The notes under the pieces: model-generated
What the model saw: the letters and a program-made list of their open reading frames with translations, nothing else
Told to the model about the DNA's origin: nothing
Database searches by the model: none
NCBI GenBank assembly: GCA_001970955.1
Contig: MPUH01000038.1
Location: 62,001-126,000, forward strand
Reading direction: 5' to 3'
From: Stentor coeruleus
Lineage: Eukaryota; Ciliophora; Heterotrichea; Heterotrichida; Stentoridae
Length of the DNA: 64,000 bases
Made by a program: the position numbers and the translations under genes
In this document: piece by piece, positions 1 to 10,165 of the stretch
Layout: every line of letters begins with the position of its first letter
How positions within the stretch are numbered: position 1 is the first letter of the stretch

Positions 1-174
1 GGATTCATGGCTATTTTTATAAATCTCGATTTATGGTTTTCTTTATATTTTTATGATGGATTTCTTCAATATAAACATAAATTTCTATGTTATTTAATTA
101 TAAAACTATTATATTTCAATTAGATTTCCATACAAAAGTTAACATCCATTTAAGATTAATAAAATATATAATTA

Positions 175-612
175 ATGATTCGTAGTATCACCCCATTACA
201 TATCTCCAAATATCCTCAAGAGAAAAAAGCATCATTCAAATTAAACAATAGGCGCCATACTAAAGAAGAACTGAGAATGTTAGAAATAACTTGGAGAGAA
301 ATACCTCCTGATCATCCTGAAGAGAAGATAAATGGTTATCCTAAAGGACAAGTACTTCCGAAAATTAATCAAAATAGAATAAAAAAACATTGTCCAAAGA
401 ACTTCTTAAGAGTAAACAAATCATATGTTGAAAAGCTTTCCGAAGAAAAGCTGAAAAGAAAACCTGTAAATTTAAATTTGAGCAAAATCATAGTTGCAAT
501 AGCAAGTTCAGTAAAGAAAAATTCTACTACTTCATATAAATTTCAGTCTATCTCTCCTGATATGACTAATTTTCCAATTATCAAAAGACGGCCATATAAT
601 AAGCTTAAGTAA
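175..612 (+). CDS. Small basic hypothetical protein (145 aa)
   Basis: I do not recognise this protein. It is a complete ATG-to-TAA frame of 145 residues, rich in Lys, Arg, Asn and Pro, without a membrane segment or signal peptide. A stretch around residues 28-60 (HTKEELRMLEITWREIPPDH) is moderately structured, and the rest looks disordered and cationic. The start is preceded by the A/T-rich leader seen before most genes here. Such small basic proteins are common in ciliates, for example in cytoskeletal or basal-body fractions, but nothing in the sequence identifies a role. No intron is needed. Confidence 0.5.
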   Translation: MIRSITPLHISKYPQEKKASFKLNNRRHTKEELRMLEITWREIPPDHPEEKINGYPKGQVLPKINQNRIKKHCPKNFLRVNKSYVEKLSEEKLKRKPVNLNLSKIIVAIASSVKKNSTTSYKFQSISPDMTNFPIIKRRPYNKLK

Positions 613-1486
613 AATATGGAATTTTTTGATTTGAGCTTGTAAAGGCTTTGATTAACTTAAATTATAAAACTTATTTATGATTAATTATAATACTTATATA
701 ATATTATCACGTTTAAATATTTACAATTGTGTTTGATTATTTTTACTGTCATATTATGTTAAATAATAGACTAGTTCTTAAGCATAAATGGAATAAATAT
801 TATAGTTTCGGTACTTTGTAGTCTAAAATTTTATAAAAATTGCAAGATTTTTTGATGCAGTAATAGTATTAGTAAAAATTATCCCTTTAGTCCCTGAGTT
901 TTCTTTTAGGATATAATAAAGTAAGCCACCTTTTTCTTTATCCCTATACATAATCACAACCCTTCAGACATTTTAGCCCCAATCATCATGTCTATAAGTT
1001 TAGGTTTTGTCTGAAATTTCCTATCTGGTTAAGTTTTTCCATAATATCCTCACCTTTATCTTAAAACCTACCAATTTTTTCACTAAATGTTTTTCTTACA
1101 CTCTTTTCTATAGTCATAATGCCTGGTATCCTAAATCTTTCCTTTTAGTTTTCTTTTCAATTCCTTCATGTTTTTCTTTTCCTCATATCCAAATTTTAAT
1201 TCCACAACATTCCCTCTTTTAAATACTTCTGTTATTTTTTTAAGACTAAAGAAGGGTTTTCTATATAATTTATTATAAATTTCAGCTCTTTGAAATAACC
1301 CATTTGAATCATCCTGTTAACATAATCTACAGCTAAAAATTTTTTTGAGTGGACTTTTTACAAATAATTATTTTCACAGTCTTTTATATATTCTCACAAG
1401 CGTCCTGGGGTTACAATGATATTTTTTACTAATATTTTTCAATCCTCTCATTATTATTAGCATTCAATTTAAACATAAATATAAAA
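613..1486. other. Intergenic stretch with no intact gene
   Basis: No convincing intact gene is present. A pyrimidine-rich open frame at 1007-1222 on the plus strand lies opposite what looks like a decayed minus-strand gene (see the entry at 900-1400) and has no protein-like composition. No RNA gene was recognised. Confidence 0.5.
900..1400 (-). pseudogene. Possible decayed protein-coding relic
   Basis: Read on the minus strand, this stretch gives protein-like segments broken by stops and frame changes, such as VDYVNRMIQMGYFKELKFI and then, in another frame, EVFKRGNVVELKFGYEEKK followed by Lys-rich helix-like sequence. Codon texture resembles the neighbouring genes, but no intact frame or recognisable family is visible. 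It could also be chance open sequence in A/T-rich DNA. Confidence 0.25.
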
Positions 1487-2639
1487 ATGAGCTCTTTGGC
1501 TGAAAATACAAAAGATGCGCGAGAAGCTCGAATACTTAAAGGTCAGGATTAAGCAGATATCCAAATTCTTGGTCAGTGCGAAAGATTCAAAGCTGAGTTA
1601 GGAGAAGTAATTCGGTTTAAAATCAATGATGAAGTTTATGATTTATATATAGAAGGTGAATATCCTATAAAAGCTCCTAAATTGTTTCAAGTCTTACCGC
1701 AAAGTATTTTTTTTGGTTCAGATCTTGTAGAAGCACTTCTTGGAGCTTCATGGTCTGAAATAAACTCAATTTCAGACTTAATCAATCATTTACCTACAAG
1801 TTTTCAAGGAAAATATCATCTAGGCAGCACATTTCCGCTTTATCTTTTTAACCAGTTCCCAATTTTTAAATGTATCTCACTGAATCCAATAAATTTTAAA
1901 GAAACTGGAGTTTCTAAACTTGTTATAACAAATACTCATTTATTTCATATACAAGATTTTCAAGGCAGGGCTGGACACCTTGTTTCTTATGGAACTTTAA
2001 AAGGAATAAAGTATATTAAAACTTCTAGAGACAATAAAAAACTTTCAATTATTTGGAGAGGACCAGTTGATTTAATACAAGTGTTTAAGATTAGTAATGC
2101 TATTGAAATTTCGGAAGTGATACTAACAACTTTACAAAAAAAAGGCGTAAAAACAAAGAGAATGAAGTTTAATCAGCAACTTATTAAAGAGGAAGATGTG
2201 TCTCCACAATGGGCTCTTCGGATAAAAATTAATGAAATTGAATCAGAGATTATAGAAACTGAGTTAGAACTTGAAAGAGAACTTGTCAAAAATAAAATCA
2301 ATGCACTTATTCAACTATATCAAAAAGCAATCGAATATTATTCAGCCCTTGGAGATGACAAATTTGATGGATATTTAGGTAAAATAAGAGGGTTAATGGG
2401 AAATCCTGATGTATTGAAAGCATTAACAGAAGAAAGTCATGTTGTTATAAAAGAAGAATCTAATATTGCTAAAGAAATTGAAAAACAAGAAATTTGGCCT
2501 GTGAACATCACNATTAATGGGAAATCCTGATGTATTGAAAGCATTAACAGAAGAAAGTCATGTTGTTGTAAAAGAAGAATCTAATATTGCTAAAGAAATT
2601 GAAAAACAAGAAATTTGGCCTGTGAACATCACTAATTAA
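1487..2639 (+). CDS. UBC/RWD-like plus PH-like domain protein, N-terminus interrupted by an intron or in-frame stop
   Basis: From the ATG at 1487 the frame is protein-like except for one TAA at 1550-1552. Removing a 15-nt GT...AG segment (1542-1556) joins MSSLAENTKDAREARILK directly to DIQILGQCERFKAELGEV. The N-terminal ~110 residues resemble an E2/RWD fold (YDLYIEGEYPIKAPKLF followed by helices). Next comes a region of about 100 residues that reads like a PH-type beta sandwich (KLVITNTHLFHI and following), then a charged helical tail. The 3' part is duplicated around a single N at 2512. The true ending is the second copy, finishing at 2637-2639 after VNITN, for about 338 aa after collapsing the duplication and splicing. 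The fold calls are by eye; the function is unknown. Confidence 0.55.
1542..1556 (+). other. Candidate 15-nt intron (non-consensus 5' end)
   Basis: The sequence GTCAGGATTAAGCAG is exactly 15 nt, begins GT, ends AG and has A at position 10, as in the eight other introns inferred here. It contains the only in-frame stop of the gene. It starts GTCA rather than GTAA/GTAG and is the only phase-1 case, so a stop mutation, sequencing error or readthrough remains possible. Confidence 0.5.
2393..2632. repeat. 119-bp direct duplication around a single N (likely assembly artefact)
   Basis: Positions 2393-2511 and 2514-2632 are the same sequence offset by 121, separated by N at 2512. One A/G difference changes an Ile codon to Val in the reading frame, which suggests two haplotypes of one locus that failed to merge. 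Confidence 0.85.
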
Positions 2640-2758
2640 GTTAGCAAATAGATTAGTTTATCCCTTTTATTAGAATATTTAATGGAACATTGTGNCTAAT
2701 TAAGTTAGCAAATAGATTAGTTTATCCCTTTTATTAGAATATTTAATGGAACATTGTG
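2632..2758. repeat. 63-bp direct duplication around a single N
   Basis: Positions 2632-2694 and 2696-2758 are identical and flank N at 2695. It lies directly after the previous duplication and looks like a second unmerged contig overlap at the 3' end of the same gene. Confidence 0.85.
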
Positions 2759-3295
2759 ATATTTTTTTGTTTTTTTCTAATGATTAAAGAATACTGTGAG
2801 GAGAATATTGAAAAGGTTAGAAATGGTTTTGATGTTATGCAGATAAAAGTTTTGATTTAAGTTTGGCAATCAGTGGAATTGCTAGGGATAATTTTTTTGG
2901 AAAATATAACAAAATAGTTGTTGGCTAAATTAAATTTTATGTCAGAAAGCTATAAATTGCTTTAAAGATTTATTTGTATATAGGCAAGCTATCAATAATA
3001 TCTTTATTAAACTTTTGTAAAATTTCTGAGAGATTGAAAATTATTCATATGAAAAAGTATTTTGTATCCCTGCGATATGCAGTAACTTATAGGTAAGTTT
3101 ACCATAAGTTTGCTTACAAATGGTTATGCTTATTTTATAAAAAATGATATCAACCTATATTTAAGTTGCTTTATAAACTTTACTCCAGCAAATAACCTTA
3201 GCTTTTTTTGAAATAAAATAAAAATTTAGTCCACTGTTTTATTACACAAAGCTAAGGTCAATAGTGAATAATATATCAATAAATATCGTTATAAA
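2640..3295. other. Intergenic, nothing recognised
   Basis: Apart from the N-flanked duplication at its left end this stretch is A/T-rich with stops in all frames. I see no gene, RNA or repeat. Confidence 0.5.
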
Positions 3296-3985
3296 ATGAA
3301 TTGGAATGAGGTAGTCAAGTTATCTGAAGGCTACTGGAAACCAACAGAAAGTCCATGGAATTTTTGTGGAATGTATTGTCTAGATGATCAGCCAACTTAT
3401 AATCCATTAGAACCAGATTCTCAAAAGCATTCTCTATACGAAAAGGAAAAAAAAATTACACATTATTGGAGTAAAGAAGATGATAAAAAGCTTATAAAGT
3501 TTGCTGGGAAATACAACTATGATTTGGAAACTATAGCAGAAAGGTTTACTGATAAAACAGCATCACAATTATCAAGGAGATGGAAAAATAAACTAGACCC
3601 AAATGTGAAGAAAAGCCCTTGGACTGATGAAGAAGATATAGTTTTGAAGACTTTAGTGATAGAATTTGGATACGAATGGGAAAACCTTGCAAAATACATG
3701 CAAGGTAGGACACCAAATGATATAAAAAAGAGATTTATGAATAATATCTTGCCGAGTTTTAGTCAGAAAGAATATTGTTTGCTTCAGGAACGACTTACTC
3801 CTAAAGCTGAAAGTCAAAAATGCTATATGGATATCGATTCTAATAGCCAAGAACAAAATAAAGAAGAGTATCTGGAGTTTTTGCATAAAAAAGTTGATGA
3901 TCTTAAAATTGTAATGCGAAGTACCTTAGAACAAATAGAAAAACTTGAATCTGAACTAACTGATTCACATAGTTTGCTTACTTAA
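3296..3985 (+). CDS. Two-repeat Myb (SANT) DNA-binding protein
   Basis: The 229-residue protein carries two adjacent Myb repeats. Repeat one spans residues ~56-101 (YWSKEDDKKLIKFAGKYN ... RRWKNKL) and repeat two ~107-152 (SPWTDEEDIVLKTL ... DIKKRF). The spaced aromatic residues of the hydrophobic core are W58/Y75/W96 and W109/W128/F147. A short coiled coil follows at residues ~190-225. Tandem R2R3-like repeats normally bind DNA as transcription factors, or take part in snRNA-promoter or chromatin complexes, and the protein is presumably nuclear. The N-terminal ~50 residues are not recognised. The ATG at 3296 sits in an A-rich leader and no intron is needed. Confidence 0.8.
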   Translation: MNWNEVVKLSEGYWKPTESPWNFCGMYCLDDQPTYNPLEPDSQKHSLYEKEKKITHYWSKEDDKKLIKFAGKYNYDLETIAERFTDKTASQLSRRWKNKLDPNVKKSPWTDEEDIVLKTLVIEFGYEWENLAKYMQGRTPNDIKKRFMNNILPSFSQKEYCLLQERLTPKAESQKCYMDIDSNSQEQNKEEYLEFLHKKVDDLKIVMRSTLEQIEKLESELTDSHSLLT

Positions 3986-5052
3986 TAAATAACTAATTGA
4001 TATATAAAGGTTTTTTGACCACGAGTAATCATAACGCATTTAAGCCATTTATCTTTAGACTCTAAAATTATATGATGATTTGATTTAAGTCTATTATATA
4101 GTGTATGGTTAAATAAAGAAATGATCAGAAGAAATACTCTTTCAAGAAGTTAGAAAATTTCTTAATATTAAAGAATTTGATGAAGGAAAAGCTTAGAATT
4201 TTCTAAAATTTTTTGATCTATTTGAGGTTAATTCATAATCTGTTTAGATATTTATATTTAAAAGTTTCTAAATTATGTTAGTAAGTATATGTAAAATATT
4301 ATTATTATCCCAATCTAACATATTGGAAAAAATATTTTCCCTAATGAGAGGAATGATTTTTTTTTTTAGATTATGGTATGTATTATGTGATAGAATTGAT
4401 CTGATGATTTAGATTAATAAGTAAAGACTTTTGATGAGCCTCAAGGATAATTTGAATATATATATTAGAGATAACAATTATATATATGACTCATGAGGTT
4501 TGAAAATTATTAGGTTTTTATGATTAAGCTGAATATGCTTTGGTTTTTGAAGGAAGGATTTGATTATTTAGCAGAAATGCTATGCAAATGATAGGAGGAT
4601 TTTTAGAGGTTATGAGAGTAAAAATGTAACAGAATAGCTTTGGATGAAGAATTTGATTTTTACCTGTTTTCTGTTGTATTTTGCTTAGTTTTTAGCTTAT
4701 ATTTCTTCTGAATTCTTAAAATTCGAAGACTTTAAGGACGGGTATGCTTGACAGAATTCAAGTTGGTGACTTGATTATGGTTTGGAATATTTCGTTTTTA
4801 TTGGAGTATAGTTAAAGGAAGCTATATTTATATGATCTGAGAATATCAAGATAAAGTTTAAAGCTAGATTTTCTATAGAACTAATTTTTTTTTTATTGTT
4901 AGAAGGATTATAGACAAAGCCAGACTTATTGGTCATACTATAAAAAAATCTGATAAAGAAAATATATAAAAATAGTAAGCACAAAAACTAGGGTAGATAA
5001 AGATAATTATATGTGTTAGATAATATTATCTAAGAAAAAATCCGAAATTAAA
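3986..5052. other. Intergenic ~1.1 kb between convergent genes
   Basis: No intact gene is seen. A minus-strand frame of 69 codons at 4775-4984 is low-complexity and has no family resemblance. Short protein-like fragments around 4110-4200 and 4410-4560 are too broken to call. The stretch is T/G-rich on the plus strand. Confidence 0.45.
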
Positions 5053-8016
5053 TTAGATGATAAATCTCTTATCTACCATAGTCCTTCTAGCAATATTCGT
5101 TTCTCCAAGACTATACCTCAAATAAGAAATAGCCTTACTAAAAAGATAAGTCGTCAATGCAGACACCAAGCTATTCCCAACTGCAATATCCAACAAATCA
5201 AACACAAGTAAATCCATCAAAATCACTGAAAACTCTTTTCCCATAAATAACACTTTTTCAAAGCTCATAGCCGGGTCTTTAAAGAAAAAAGCTGATCCAC
5301 TATATCTCCCCATCTCAGTCGGAGGCATATTTAAAACCCTTTGCAAAGATGATTTTTCAAAAACAAAAGACCGCAAATTCCTAACTTCTGGATCAAAAAA
5401 TGCTTTGAAATTTTCATTAAGCTTAAATCTTGTTTTCTCATATTTCTGATAATCAAACATTTTTTCATTAAAATCCCTATCATTATTAGCTTGTTGTATA
5501 ATCTGATCATATTTTATTCTCATTTCAAAAGGTAGGTAGACTTCAAATGTAAAAAGATCTTCTTCATCTGGTGCTAGTAATGATCTTTTGTGGTTGTAAA
5601 TTTTTACATCTTTATTTTCTTCATTTTTAATCGCCCCTTTACCTAAACCATCATGTAATTCTTCTAAAGACATATCTGCTCTTGGTAAAGGTGTGATTCC
5701 ATGAATATAATAACCATGTAAACTATCATCAAGTATTAAAATAGAAATGTTTGACACAACACAGAGATCAACAAAATTTTGAATTGCCGTTGGGAACCAT
5801 GTGCTCATAACTTTACGAAGGACAAGTTGGACATAGGCTATAATTAAAAATATAAAAGATGTGAGGAAAAACCTAAGGACCATGTTTACTGGAATCAATA
5901 ACCTTCCTGTTTCATTTACTGACATATTTGGTTGAGCTCTTGCTAAGTCTTCCCAATTTAACCCTTTTAAGAAAAATAACAGGAAAAAAAGAGTTAGTTC
6001 AATTGAGATATATCTACATGATTGAAGTTCAGCGAATTCATTAGCAATCATTAAAGTTCTCCAAGCACTTATATACTTTCTATAATTATTTTCATCTCTA
6101 AAAATAGCAGCAGTGATTTTATCAACTCCAGGTTTACAAGCATCTTGTGGTTGTTCCCTATCAATAAAAATAATATCACTTGATGTTTGACTTTTAATAA
6201 TATAGAGTACCCAAATAAAATGTGTAGCAAAAACAATAGCGAAAATAATAACAAAAGGGACATAATTAGTTTCATAAGTTTCTAATGGAGGGACTAGAGC
6301 ATAGACATGATATTGCATTTTATAAAAAATAAACCAATAAGCAGTGATTCCAATAAGATACCAAAATACAATAAAAGCCCAAGATCCAGCTAAATACCAT
6401 ATGGATTGTATTATAAGCCGACTTGTATAAGTATCTCTAACATGTTCTGAAGGGTTATTTTTAGTCCAAATATAAGTTCTTGATATAGTTATAATAAGAA
6501 CCAAAATGTTAATACCGATAAAAACTCCTCTTGCGATATACCAAAATCTTGAAAGGTTCATAGTATATTGAGAATTAAATGCTATATGGTCAGTAGCATC
6601 AACACTTTCTATATAACTTGTATACCTTGCCCTATAATCTAATATAAGCAAAGGTACATATATTTTTTGGTCCTGATCATTTATAAGCTTAACTCTTAAT
6701 GTTGCTGTTCGCATATATTGTAAAACTGTTGTCTTATCTCCATTCACATAAGCATCAGTCCCTTCTTTCCCACTAACATTATCATATATAAAAAACCTTC
6801 TAACAAGTTTCCATTTACTCTCATCAGAAGATTCATTAGGACTATTCCCATCTGAATCTTTATAATTTTTAACTAATACAGGGATATCAATAAGTGATGT
6901 ATTACTTACAAATAAATACAACTCAAAAAATGTTGTCTCAGAATATGTTATATAACTTGTTAAATCTAAAGTACAAGTAACTTGAACATTTGTCCCAAAT
7001 TTCCTATATTTACTTCCAACTGTATATTCATGTGGACATAATACTAATTGATCAGTTAAATTGCTATATCTAATAAAAGTTCCATTAAGATAAAACTCAG
7101 CAAGGGTAAAAGCTAATTCATTAACTTTATCATCTCCACTATTTGGGTCAAAAGTTACAAGCATATCTATTGCATCTTTATTTTCAAGAATACTCAGGGC
7201 ATCTTGTTTGTAATAAAGCCAAGCCATGTTTTTATATCCTTTGTTGTTTACAATCTCACTATTGCTTTGTATTTTATTGTAAAGTTGGCAGACTGTTTTT
7301 TGTTGGTTATATTGTTGTAGTACACAAAGGTTTGCTAGTTGCTGACAACCAATAATATCTTTATTATTACAATCATTAGCAGCTTTTGCGTAATAATAAT
7401 CAAAAGTATTACTTTCTACAATATCTTGTTGAATAATCCCTGAACTAGTTTCGAATTTTGTATAAGTAACATTAACTGCTGCTGAAGGGCTATAATCGAT
7501 TATAATTTCCACTTCTTTATCTACACATGCATTTTGTGATGTATAATAAAGTGAATTATTACAATAGCATTCATATGTTGTACTATCTCTTTTCATATTT
7601 ACATCATTACACTTTTCACATGAATAACTTTTTTCTCCTGTATAAGTGTTGATACTCTGACAAGGAACACAATCTTTTGTTTCTCTTAACGTTGAATTTT
7701 CGTTATATTCTTCTATAAACTCATTTAAGGTAGAGTTGCATGAACACTCATAATTGGATATACCATCTGGGCATGNAGGTACTTGGGTTGAATTACAATT
7801 TTCGCATTCAAAATTCACATAATTAGCTGTTGATGAAGTTTTTGCAAGGCCATCATCGCAGATGCATGAAAGATAGTCACTTGAAGCTTTTTTGTTAGAT
7901 CCACAACTACTACAAGCCATAAGACCAGTGTCGTAAAATTCAGTGTTTTTTGAGCAGGTTGTAGAAAGCTGGAATCCAGTGGCTACAGCGAGGATCAATA
8001 GGATTTCCGCGGGCAT
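5053..8016 (-). CDS. TMEM67: Meckelin (TMEM67/MKS3), transition-zone receptor-like protein
   Basis: The 987-residue protein has the meckelin layout. A signal peptide (AEILLILAVATGF) is followed by a Cys-rich extracellular region (~20-170) with repeated CxxC spacing, a beta-rich ectodomain, and a C-terminal half with about seven or more hydrophobic helices (for example GVFIGINILVLIITI, FVIIFAIVFATHFIWVLYII, LIIAYVQLVL). The conserved extreme C-terminus reads RTMVDKRFII, close to the vertebrate ending. Meckelin is a component of the MKS module of the ciliary transition zone, needed for basal-body docking and gating of ciliary membrane composition. One codon contains an ambiguous base (N at 7776) in the Cys-rich part, with no duplication around it. 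The length matches the family (~1,000 aa). No intron is evident. Confidence 0.88.
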   Translation of the reverse strand: MPAEILLILAVATGFQLSTTCSKNTEFYDTGLMACSSCGSNKKASSDYLSCICDDGLAKTSSTANYVNFECENCNSTQVPXCPDGISNYECSCNSTLNEFIEEYNENSTLRETKDCVPCQSINTYTGEKSYSCEKCNDVNMKRDSTTYECYCNNSLYYTSQNACVDKEVEIIIDYSPSAAVNVTYTKFETSSGIIQQDIVESNTFDYYYAKAANDCNNKDIIGCQQLANLCVLQQYNQQKTVCQLYNKIQSNSEIVNNKGYKNMAWLYYKQDALSILENKDAIDMLVTFDPNSGDDKVNELAFTLAEFYLNGTFIRYSNLTDQLVLCPHEYTVGSKYRKFGTNVQVTCTLDLTSYITYSETTFFELYLFVSNTSLIDIPVLVKNYKDSDGNSPNESSDESKWKLVRRFFIYDNVSGKEGTDAYVNGDKTTVLQYMRTATLRVKLINDQDQKIYVPLLILDYRARYTSYIESVDATDHIAFNSQYTMNLSRFWYIARGVFIGINILVLIITISRTYIWTKNNPSEHVRDTYTSRLIIQSIWYLAGSWAFIVFWYLIGITAYWFIFYKMQYHVYALVPPLETYETNYVPFVIIFAIVFATHFIWVLYIIKSQTSSDIIFIDREQPQDACKPGVDKITAAIFRDENNYRKYISAWRTLMIANEFAELQSCRYISIELTLFFLLFFLKGLNWEDLARAQPNMSVNETGRLLIPVNMVLRFFLTSFIFLIIAYVQLVLRKVMSTWFPTAIQNFVDLCVVSNISILILDDSLHGYYIHGITPLPRADMSLEELHDGLGKGAIKNEENKDVKIYNHKRSLLAPDEEDLFTFEVYLPFEMRIKYDQIIQQANNDRDFNEKMFDYQKYEKTRFKLNENFKAFFDPEVRNLRSFVFEKSSLQRVLNMPPTEMGRYSGSAFFFKDPAMSFEKVLFMGKEFSVILMDLLVFDLLDIAVGNSLVSALTTYLFSKAISYLRYSLGETNIARRTMVDKRFII

Positions 8017-8207
8017 TTATTATAATAATAAATATTTTATGATAATAAAATATAAAATGCTGAGGGAAATTCAATATCTTTGTTTGGAGATATGCTTGAT
8101 TGAGTGTTTTAAAAAATAATTTAATAAGAAGTATTTTGTAAAATGATAATGATAAAAAAATATATACACATAGTAAAATTTAAGGCAAATTATCTTAATA
8201 AATATAA

Positions 8208-8822
8208 ATGGGAGTAACTCGAACCTTTAAATGTTCTTCAAAAGACTATAGAGAAGAAATGGCTCGTCTCCAAAACGTTCTCAAAACCATGAACGCTACA
8301 GAAAATGGATCTTGGAACGTAAACGTGACAGTAATGCACCACAAAAATACTGAAAGATCATCAAATCTTTGTATACTTACATATCCAGATTATCATATCG
8401 CAGTTTTATGCGCTGAATCTTCTATAATTCGTGATGGAGGTCAACCAAAATGTCGTGAAATTATTCAAGGAGATAAAAACTTAATGAAAGTTTTAGAAAA
8501 TACTAACTGCTTTAAAATGAGACAACAATATATAGTAATAGGGAATATTTATCAGCTTGGGGATTTTATATTTAGAATAGGAATTGGATGTATTTCTAAT
8601 GAAGTTAGGTGCTTAATATGTGAAGTTGAGTTTTTAGGAACAAGATATGTTTCTGAAGCTACACCAAGTATATTAGAATTCATGTCTTTACTTGACCCTA
8701 ACTCTTTACATAACCTTACACAGATAAAATATGATAGCTATTTTCAGATGAATGCTGAAGAGTCTAGTGCTAAAATCACAGCAATTGATATGCTGTTGTG
8801 CTTAAATTGCATAAGTTTTTAG
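8208..8822 (+). CDS. MED20: Mediator complex subunit 20-like protein
   Basis: The 204-residue protein begins MGVT as animal MED20 does and is about the same length (~212). The strongest similarity is in the second half: a run corresponding to the TBP-like fold, with NLMKVLENTNCFKMRQQYIV, then YQLGDFIFRIGIG, then CEVEFLGTRYVSEATPSILE and FMSLL. This matches in order the YQYCDFLVKVG, EVEYGPCVVASDCWSLLLEF and LQSF segments of MED20. MED20 forms part of the Mediator head with MED8 and MED18 and acts with RNA polymerase II. Recognition is by eye, so a search with a MED20 profile would be decisive. It is divergently oriented to TMEM67, with 191 bp between them. Confidence 0.7.
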   Translation: MGVTRTFKCSSKDYREEMARLQNVLKTMNATENGSWNVNVTVMHHKNTERSSNLCILTYPDYHIAVLCAESSIIRDGGQPKCREIIQGDKNLMKVLENTNCFKMRQQYIVIGNIYQLGDFIFRIGIGCISNEVRCLICEVEFLGTRYVSEATPSILEFMSLLDPNSLHNLTQIKYDSYFQMNAEESSAKITAIDMLLCLNCISF

Positions 8823-9415
8823 ACTCTTTATGAATAGTTAGTCAGATTATTATTAAATAATAGTTTATTCTATATGTTTTAGTTGAATAATTTATATGAA
8901 GGAAGGAAGGAAGGAAGGAAGGAAGGAAAAGTAGATTTTCTTTGTCTCAGAGGTGGGTTAGATGAATTTGGTGAACTGATTGTAGTCGAAATTCATGAGT
9001 CTTATTTTTTCACAGAAAGTATAATGATACTTATGATTTTGAATCTACACACAGAATATAAAAAATCTCTGTATGCGTGAAAATGTAAACTTAAAATACA
9101 ATAAGGACAAAAAAAATTCCCATTAATATCTTGCTGAATTTACATGAGACAGCAATATCACAACAATAATATTTTTGATTTTTTTCAATGATAGCATCAC
9201 AACTTTCTACAATAGACAACTGAAATAAGCATTATTTTAAAAATTTATATATAAATTCTATATCTAAAATCCTCTTATAAAAATACTAAAAAATCAACCA
9301 AAACCTAAATTTCTAATACTAAAAATTTTATTTTTATAACAAAAACCTAATCATCTAAACTAAAAAAAATATTTTAATAGCAAAAACCTAATTACATAAC
9401 CAGTTAATTATATTC
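8823..9415. other. Intergenic, with microsatellite and possible coding fragment
   Basis: Just after the MED20-like gene comes a GAAG microsatellite, then an open stretch (to ~9080) reading GLDEFGELIVVEIHESYFF before losing frame. It has no ATG in frame and could be a small gene relic. The rest (9100-9415) is A/T-rich and empty. Confidence 0.4.
8898..8928. repeat. GAAG tetranucleotide microsatellite, ~7.75 copies
   Basis: A perfect 31-nt run of (GAAG)n. It lies outside recognised genes and encodes only a low-complexity Glu-Gly-Arg-Lys run in one frame. Confidence 0.95.
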
Positions 9416-10165
9416 TCAGCCCTGATGATTAAGGATTGTTTTACAAATCCTACACTTATGTTGATACTCTTGATACCTATCCATACTTTCAAAGTCTGAA
9501 CATGCATCAGTAACACTACTAATACAACACATAACTCTCCAAAAAGGTAGTGTAGGCATTTTTAATGATACAACACTTGTAGTTTCCAAATTGCATTTTT
9601 TGCAAAACATACGTCGAGGCAATATCCCTAATGGAGTCTGCCTCTCTTCTTCATTAATACTAATCCCTAAATTAGTAAAATTCTCATCAGGTTTCGTCAC
9701 AGAATTTTCCCCAGTAATCGAAACATCTAATTTATTAACTTCTTCTTCTAAATAAGATTTTTTCAATAATGAACTATAAGCTGATGATTTTTGATCAGCA
9801 GTTGAAGCAAATAATGAGTTTTTTTTATGATGAGTTGCTCTTGTAATATATTCTTCATCACTAACTTTACCTAAATTAAAACTTTCTTCATTTGTAAAGT
9901 TATAGATTTGGTTAATATCTTTAATAAGAACACTTGGTTGACGTCTATGTTTAGGATTTGTTGTTGTAGGTTCAAAAGTTAAAAATTTAAAAGGTTTTGA
10001 TGATTGGATTGAAGGTGATGGGGTAAGAACTGTGTCAATATTAAAAGCAGAGTATCTTGGGGTTGGGTATTTAACTTTTTCTCGGTATGAGGATTGTAGT
10101 GCGGAAATTGTTGCTGAGTTTAAAGAATGTTTTCTTTGTCTTCTTCCCGCGCTGGATGTGTTCAT
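9416..10165 (-). CDS. LITAF-like zinc-finger protein with disordered N-terminus
   Basis: Residues 1-180 of this 249-residue protein are Ser/Thr/Lys-rich and probably disordered. The last ~65 residues have the LITAF pattern: a first CxxC knuckle (MFCKKCNLETTSVV), a hydrophobic segment with Trp and paired Cys (LPFWRVMCCISSVTDAC), and a second knuckle HKCRICKTIL. LITAF domains coordinate zinc and insert a hydrophobic helix into the cytosolic face of endosomal or lysosomal membranes. The hydrophobic segment here is short and polar at one end, so membrane insertion is uncertain. The gene terminates with TGA, one of the few TGA stops here. Confidence 0.6.
   Translation of the reverse strand: MNTSSAGRRQRKHSLNSATISALQSSYREKVKYPTPRYSAFNIDTVLTPSPSIQSSKPFKFLTFEPTTTNPKHRRQPSVLIKDINQIYNFTNEESFNLGKVSDEEYITRATHHKKNSLFASTADQKSSAYSSLLKKSYLEEEVNKLDVSITGENSVTKPDENFTNLGISINEEERQTPLGILPRRMFCKKCNLETTSVVSLKMPTLPFWRVMCCISSVTDACSDFESMDRYQEYQHKCRICKTILNHQG

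Noticed and set aside
8883-9080. Gene encoding EGRKEGRKEG-type protein
   Set aside because: The frame lacks an ATG at its start and its repeat is a GAAG microsatellite. The rest is at most a short relic.
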